IMG/VR virus record: IMGVR_UViG_3300045119_000366
Coordinates: 1-24,493 of that record
Origin: a virus
Reading direction: 5' to 3' (one strand)
DNA length: 24,493 bases
Made by a program: the position numbers and the translations under genes. The notes beneath the pieces were generated by a model. That model did no database searches. It saw nothing but the letters and a program-made list of their open reading frames with translations, and was not told the DNA's origin. Of this stretch, positions 20,879 through 24,493 are shown piece by piece (position 1 is the first letter of the stretch; each line of letters begins with the position of its first letter).

Positions 20879-21562
20879 TCACTCAGGGATAACTTCGAAG
20901 GCCGAGATGCGCTTGGTGTCCGTCCACCCAGAGGCGGAATAGATTCCTAGGTGCGAGATCCCACAGAACTGTCGATGTTCGGCGGCACTGCCCGTGTGAC
21001 CTGCACAGAAGAATGAGTTTCCCACGTCGTACGGTCCGCCAGTCGGATTGGCATGACGAGGATCGTCGGACGTCAGATCCATGTAGAAGAGAAAGAGCAT
21101 GGCCGATGTGGACGAAGTCCCCAACTCAAAGCTCTTGATGCTCGTCCAGACAGGATCGGTCTTGAACATCCTGACCGCATTCCAGCCGTTGACCGCGACA
21201 TGAGGCCAGTCCCAGACAGAGGCACCGTTCACCCGGGCGCACGCTCCGGTGAAGTTCGTGCCCGACCAGATGTCGACGGTCCCGACAGGTGGGATGCCGA
21301 CGCAGTCCGAGAGACCGACCGTCGTGAATCCCGCGCGCGGTTGCCAGGCACACCAACCGTGGACAGGATATCCCTGTCCGACAGAGAACGGATCGTACGG
21401 ACCGAACAGCCCACTGCAGAGGAAGGGCTCATTGAACCCATCTTCTGGATTGAAGACGGGATTCGAGACAAATGCCTGCATCGACTTACCGATGTCGTCG
21501 ATCGCAGGCGTCCCACATGCGATCGTCGCAAAGATGAACAGGGCGATCAAGTTACGGATCAT
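20879..21562 (-). CDS. Secreted Cys-rich lipoprotein with crystallin-like motif, 227 aa
   Basis: The N terminus MIRNLIALFIFATIAC is a lipoprotein signal peptide: basic start, hydrophobic core and lipobox T-I-A-C with C16 as the lipidated residue. The mature part has six further cysteines (C49, C71, C87, C108, C186, C200), suggesting up to three disulfides and hence a location outside the cytoplasm. Around residues 95-115 the segment VDIWSGTNFTGACARV resembles a Greek-key repeat of beta/gamma-crystallin or inhibitor-I36 type. The protein is otherwise aromatic and Gly/Trp-rich, with many strands. It is not a known tail part. It could be a superinfection-exclusion or host-surface-altering lipoprotein, or a virion-associated decoration. 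The start has an AGGAG site and follows the 78-aa gene directly. Confidence 0.75.
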   Translation of the reverse strand: MIRNLIALFIFATIACGTPAIDDIGKSMQAFVSNPVFNPEDGFNEPFLCSGLFGPYDPFSVGQGYPVHGWCAWQPRAGFTTVGLSDCVGIPPVGTVDIWSGTNFTGACARVNGASVWDWPHVAVNGWNAVRMFKTDPVWTSIKSFELGTSSTSAMLFLFYMDLTSDDPRHANPTGGPYDVGNSFFCAGHTGSAAEHRQFCGISHLGIYSASGWTDTKRISAFEVIPE

Positions 21563-21563
21563 C

Positions 21564-21800
21564 TCATCTCTCCTCTGCCGGATCCTTGAATCTCAGCAAT
21601 TTCCTGAACCTCTCCTGCTCCTGGAGGGAGAATCCCGCCTGATCGATGAGTCCCATGATGAGCTCGCGAGCGTCGTCGGTATCTCCGATCCAGTCCCCAT
21701 CATTCATGCTTGAGATCCTGTCGATCACTGCTTGGATCTTCGGACCTGTCGTCCCAGCGGGCGTGCGTTCGAAGACGAACGCTTCTTTCAGGGAGAACAT
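21564..21800 (-). CDS. Small unknown protein, 78 aa
   Basis: A mostly helical, acidic protein with two probable helices: GPKIQAVIDRISSM and DDARELIMGLIDQAGFSLQEQERFRKLLRF. The N terminus MFSLKEAFVFE is hydrophobic. The DW(IG)DTDD turn between the helices is notable. It starts 5 bases after the tail tube stop and its stop lies next to the lipoprotein start, so it belongs to the same transcript as both. Size and location, right after the tube gene, would suit a small tail-assembly or scaffold factor. No family is recognised. Confidence 0.7.
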   Translation of the reverse strand: MFSLKEAFVFERTPAGTTGPKIQAVIDRISSMNDGDWIGDTDDARELIMGLIDQAGFSLQEQERFRKLLRFKDPAEER

Positions 21801-21805
21801 GTGGA

Positions 21806-22294
21806 TCAGAACTGGAGAGTCGCGTTGTCGAAGCGCATCGTGAAAGAGATCTCGGCGTTGTCTGACGTCGCATAGTCGAGGTCTCCCCAGTTGATGTCCT
21901 GGGCCCAGGCTCCCGTGAGATCCCAGAGCTCAACCACGGTCCCCTGCGGATCGAGCAGCTTGAGCGTGATGTCCTTCTTGTAGAAGGTGGCATATCCCAT
22001 GCGACCCGTGAGGGGCTCGTAGTTCAGCCTGAGCCACTCCATGATCTTCTGTGCGGCCGATGGGGCGATCGGATCGTGCATCGTGACAGCGACGGGACTC
22101 CACGTCATCTTTCCGGAGACGTACCTCTTCGCATTGATGTAGTCGATGACAGTCTCTTCGAAGGTCGCCTGAGGCCGGGCAGCCGTCTTCATGACGAACG
22201 CGTCGAGTCCCTCGATCTGCAGCAACCAGCGGAACTTCCTCTTGGGCTCGTACGTGTTGGCCAAGAGCTGCGCGGTTTCCAGTGTCTCAGCCAT
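21806..22294 (-). CDS. T4 gp19-like tail tube protein, 162 aa
   Basis: Forms the inner tube of the contractile tail through stacked hexamers. The sequence has the family features: N-terminal EPKRKFRWLLQIEGLDAFVM, a long WSPVAVTMHDPIAPSAAQKIM, then a strand-loop KKDITLKLLDPQGTVVELWDLTGAW and the terminal ISFTMRFDNATLQF that is very typical of gp19. The length matches T4 gp19 (163 aa). The start has a purine-rich site (GGGAGAAA) before ATG. It comes after a 260-base gap, so it may be a transcription or translation unit of its own. No tail sheath gene is present in the window; it is expected upstream, beyond the right edge. Confidence 0.92.
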   Translation of the reverse strand: MAETLETAQLLANTYEPKRKFRWLLQIEGLDAFVMKTAARPQATFEETVIDYINAKRYVSGKMTWSPVAVTMHDPIAPSAAQKIMEWLRLNYEPLTGRMGYATFYKKDITLKLLDPQGTVVELWDLTGAWAQDINWGDLDYATSDNAEISFTMRFDNATLQF

Positions 22295-22554
22295 TTTCAG
22301 TTTCTCCCATCAGGATGTCAAGAGTGTCCATTTCGAATGTGTCCCTTGAAACTACGTAGGGCATGTCTCATCATTTTGTCTGCATCTCACGGAATTGAGA
22401 CCATAGCCGTAGACGATCAGTACTCCGAATCGATGACACGATCGGGACGGCGCCGCGCGCGGCGCTCCCTCCCTCGACCCCGACTCGACTTGTCAGGACA
22501 GCACCTGCAACGTGCACGACCCCGTTCAGATCTCGAAGATCCGTAGGGTCTCAC
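22295..22554. other. Intergenic region upstream of the tail tube gene
   Basis: No protein-like frame or tRNA is visible in these 260 bases. It contains a 16-bp palindrome (22450-22465). I see no convincing promoter (no TATAAT with -35) and no T-run that would make a standard terminator. It separates the small virion protein gene from the tail tube gene and may hold the tube promoter and leader. Confidence 0.6.
22450..22465. repeat. 16-bp perfect GC palindrome
   Basis: GCGCCGCGCGCGGCGC reads the same on both strands. It lies in the non-coding region upstream of the tail tube gene and is the most GC-rich stretch I noticed here. As RNA it could form a 6-7 bp hairpin with a very small loop; as DNA it could be a dimer binding site. 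No T-run follows it on the coding strand. Confidence 0.6.
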
Positions 22555-22875
22555 TCAGACGAACTCCGTCACCAGCAGGTTTCCTGTCGTCGGAGATGTC
22601 TGCCAGATGGCGGCCCAGGGACCCCAGTAGGGCGGCAGTGGGACCTGCAGGGATGAGCTGGCCGGGATCCTGATCGTGCAACGAGACGTGTCGGCCGTGA
22701 AACCGGCCGCCAGGCTGACTGTCGAATTGCTGTCGTTGTAGAAATACACGCCGACCCTCAGGTTGTTCGCAGGAAGTGCCAATTGCGGGGTGACCGATCC
22801 GGTGACCTGGACCAGACTTCCCGAGAGAGAGCTGAACCTGTTTCCGTTCCAAACGGCGGCTGGCAGTACGGGCAT
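22555..22875 (-). CDS. Small beta-rich virion-like protein, 106 aa
   Basis: Strand-rich protein with the segments NLRVGVYFYNDSNSTVSLA, CTIRIPASSSLQVPLPPYW and IWQTSPTTGNLLVTEF. Such an alternating pattern, without catalytic motifs or charged helices, fits small phage head or tail decoration proteins. The start has a good Shine-Dalgarno (GAAGGAG, 6 bases before ATG). It lies between the Pro-rich structural protein and the tail tube gene, which puts it in the virion block. No named family is recognised; a neck, sheath-associated or decoration role is inference. Confidence 0.8.
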   Translation of the reverse strand: MPVLPAAVWNGNRFSSLSGSLVQVTGSVTPQLALPANNLRVGVYFYNDSNSTVSLAAGFTADTSRCTIRIPASSSLQVPLPPYWGPWAAIWQTSPTTGNLLVTEFV

Positions 22876-22994
22876 CTTTGACTCCTTCTATCGTGATAAC
22901 TGGGGAGGAAGCTGACATTTCATCCAGAGTGAACAGGAGTGACTCCGATTATGGGAGACGATCGTCCTCAGAGGACTAGGACAGGCAGGTCCCG

Positions 22995-24493
22995 TCACCT
23001 CGTACGCTTCCCGAAGATGCGCTCCATCTCATCGGGGTCATCGACCAGGTGGAAGTTCTCGTCTGAGAACTTGAGACCGAATGAGGTGAAGTCGATCTGG
23101 ACAGAGGGACGCTCCCCCTCAGGATCGAGCTGGAGGGTCGCTGGGACCCGGATGGAGGTCGTATATCGGACGATGCGCTCCTGATCGGTGAACTCCTCGA
23201 AATTTCCCGCGTCTCCTTCCTCCGACTCGAGGAACCCGATGAAGTAGTGTCCGGGCAGTGGCGGACGCTCCTCGAAGGGAATGCCGATGGGCGGGTGACG
23301 GACGCCGCCGCCGACAGTCGCCACGAAAGACTTCTGGATGGTCAGCTGGTTGAAGATCTTCTCCAAGATCTCATTCATCTGGGTGATATACTGCGTCCAG
23401 ACCATCAGCTCATAGTTCATGATGGATCGGTCAGGGAATGGGATCGTCGCCACCTCGAAGAGTGAGCCGGGAGCCGGGATGCCGACCGAACCAGCGCGGC
23501 GCGCCGCGTTGTTCTTCAGGAAGCTGGACTTCGGAGATATGCGCTTGGAGATGGTCAGGGTCGGGGTCTCAGTCCCCAGCGCCTGCATGCTCGGATCAGG
23601 GATGATCCCTGAGCGTCTGATCGAGATCAGCGGCAGGATGAGCACACCGTTACGATCCCTGATGCCCTCTTTACGAGAGGTGGCGAACCTCTCTCCCGAT
23701 GAGAAGATCACGGGGACCTTGTGTCGATCGCTGGTCGGACTCTTGACATGCACATCGACGGTCTGATCGAACCAGTCTCGGATCGCCGTGTCGATGGTCT
23801 GGATCGTGATTGGATCGTATGGCATGAAGATGGGCCCCCTGAACGGATTCGGATTCGCCGGCATGGCCTGGACGCCGGGCGGAAGGATGGGACTCTGATC
23901 GATCGACGGCGCCGGAATGAGGGCACCCACCATGAAGGCAGGCACGATGGTGAAGGCCGACGGTGGCAAGATCGATGGGACCAACGCAGAGGGAGTGATC
24001 TTGGGCTCCGCGTCAGGAGCAGGGATCGTCGGAGAGACGAGGAATGTCGGAACGATCGCGAGATCATGGAGTGAGATGGAGCTTGCCAGGAACGGGACAG
24101 GGATCAGTCCGAGATCGTCGGAAGAGAGGGAGTTGGGGATGAGTCCCGATCCGACGAGACCCATCGACGAACCTGAGAGAGAGAATGGGACAAACGCTGG
24201 GACATAGATGGCCAGGTCAGGAGAGAAGATCGTCGGTACCGTGAATGATGGAGAGACGATCCCGAGATCATCGTCTGAGAACTGGTTGGGAGTCATCCCT
24301 CCGCCCGCGATCCCCATCGACGCTCCGAACGATGTCGCTGGAGAGAATGACGAGGGGACGAGGCCCAGGTCAAAGACGGATGACGTCAGTGGGACGAGCT
24401 GAGTCGGGACGATGGCCGGCGGAGCGACAAAGAGAGAGGGAGACGGGATCGCGAAGGGAACTAGGGACGTCGGAACGATCGACAGAGAGAAGA
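22995..24493 (-). CDS. Virion structural protein with Pro/hydrophobic repeats, 5' end outside window
   Basis: Open from the window edge to TGA 22995; the start lies beyond 24493, so at least 498 residues are present. The N-terminal part (about the first 220 visible residues) is made of Pro- and Ser-rich, almost uncharged repeats (see the repeat entry). The C-terminal part is globular: TIDTAIRDWFDQTVDVHV, then VPVIFSSGERFATSRKEG, then NGVLILPLISIRRSG, then FVATVGGGVRHPPIG and a final ERPSVQIDFTSFGLKFSDEN. This second part looks like conserved proteins in the neck/tail region of T4-like phages, but I cannot give it a gp number. It precedes the tail tube gene, consistent with a tail or neck role. 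The repeats may act as a rod, spacer or hydrophobic core. Confidence 0.8.
   Translation of the reverse strand, partial: FSLSIVPTSLVPFAIPSPSLFVAPPAIVPTQLVPLTSSVFDLGLVPSSFSPATSFGASMGIAGGGMTPNQFSDDDLGIVSPSFTVPTIFSPDLAIYVPAFVPFSLSGSSMGLVGSGLIPNSLSSDDLGLIPVPFLASSISLHDLAIVPTFLVSPTIPAPDAEPKITPSALVPSILPPSAFTIVPAFMVGALIPAPSIDQSPILPPGVQAMPANPNPFRGPIFMPYDPITIQTIDTAIRDWFDQTVDVHVKSPTSDRHKVPVIFSSGERFATSRKEGIRDRNGVLILPLISIRRSGIIPDPSMQALGTETPTLTISKRISPKSSFLKNNAARRAGSVGIPAPGSLFEVATIPFPDRSIMNYELMVWTQYITQMNEILEKIFNQLTIQKSFVATVGGGVRHPPIGIPFEERPPLPGHYFIGFLESEEGDAGNFEEFTDQERIVRYTTSIRVPATLQLDPEGERPSVQIDFTSFGLKFSDENFHLVDDPDEMERIFGKRTR
23850..24493 (-). repeat. Diverged ~50-codon repeats within the structural protein
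   Basis: At protein level a phrase of the form DLG(I/L)(V/I)P...DLA(I)VPxF...SMG(I/L)xGxG(M/L)(T/I)PN recurs with a period of about 50 residues: FGASMGIAGGGMTPNQFSDD and SGSSMGLVGSGLIPNSLSSD are aligned copies, each followed by DLG. Shorter 20-25-residue IVPxxLVP units lie on both sides. The DNA copies (for example around 24108-24175 and 24258-24325) are similar but clearly diverged, so the duplication is old. The array continues to the window edge. Confidence 0.7.

Noticed and set aside
22526-22918. 130-aa minus-strand ORF overlapping the small virion gene
   Set aside because: Gln/Arg/His-rich, no ribosome site; the 106-aa frame has a strong Shine-Dalgarno and beta-protein character.
1-24493. 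CRISPR array, insertion sequence, integrase or attachment site
   Set aside because: No regularly spaced direct repeats, transposase or integrase motifs or terminal inverted repeats were seen; the repeats found lie in coding sequence or are single palindromes.

Overview
The window is part of the genome of a tailed double-stranded DNA phage with a contractile-tail (myovirus) plan. A T4 gp19-like tail tube protein, a gp26-like baseplate protein, a tape measure protein, a gp53/LysM-like baseplate protein, a gp32-like single-stranded DNA binding protein, a RecA/UvsX-like recombinase and a family A DNA polymerase all support this. Every convincing gene lies on the minus strand, so transcription runs from high to low coordinates. 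Genes are tightly packed, many with ATGA stop/start overlaps. The host cannot be read from the sequence. The DNA looks moderately GC-rich with many GATC sites; neither was computed.

Read in the direction of transcription, the virion block comes first. It starts with a Pro-rich, repeat-bearing structural protein cut by the window edge (22995-24493), then a small virion-like protein (22555-22875) and the tail tube (21806-22294). A run of non-structural genes follows: a 78-aa protein, a secreted Cys-rich lipoprotein, a CxxC protein, a holin-like membrane protein, a peptidyl-tRNA hydrolase 2 (PTH2)-like gene and a cluster of unusual tRNA-like elements (19410-19767). The tail genes then resume with the gp26-like protein, a small ORF with no usual start codon, the tape measure protein and three baseplate/tail proteins, ending at 11568.

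An extended -10 promoter candidate (11562-11570) marks the change to the replication and metabolism block. This holds a zinc-ribbon protein, an exonuclease-poor family A polymerase, an HD-domain protein, three small proteins, a very large 1211-aa protein, one uncertain ORF, the gp32-like protein, a small protein, the recombinase and two small proteins.

The most unusual gene is the 1211-aa ORF (4286-7921). It joins a ligase-type covalent nucleotidyltransferase domain, an NMNAT/cytidylyltransferase-fold domain and two protein-kinase-like domains in one chain. Its only strong Shine-Dalgarno sequence is paired with its own complement just before the start codon. Other unusual points are a probable +1 (or -2) frameshift joining the gp26-like gene to the ORF before the tape measure gene, a tRNA apparently interrupted in its D loop, and a PTH2-like gene next to it that has no good start codon in frame.
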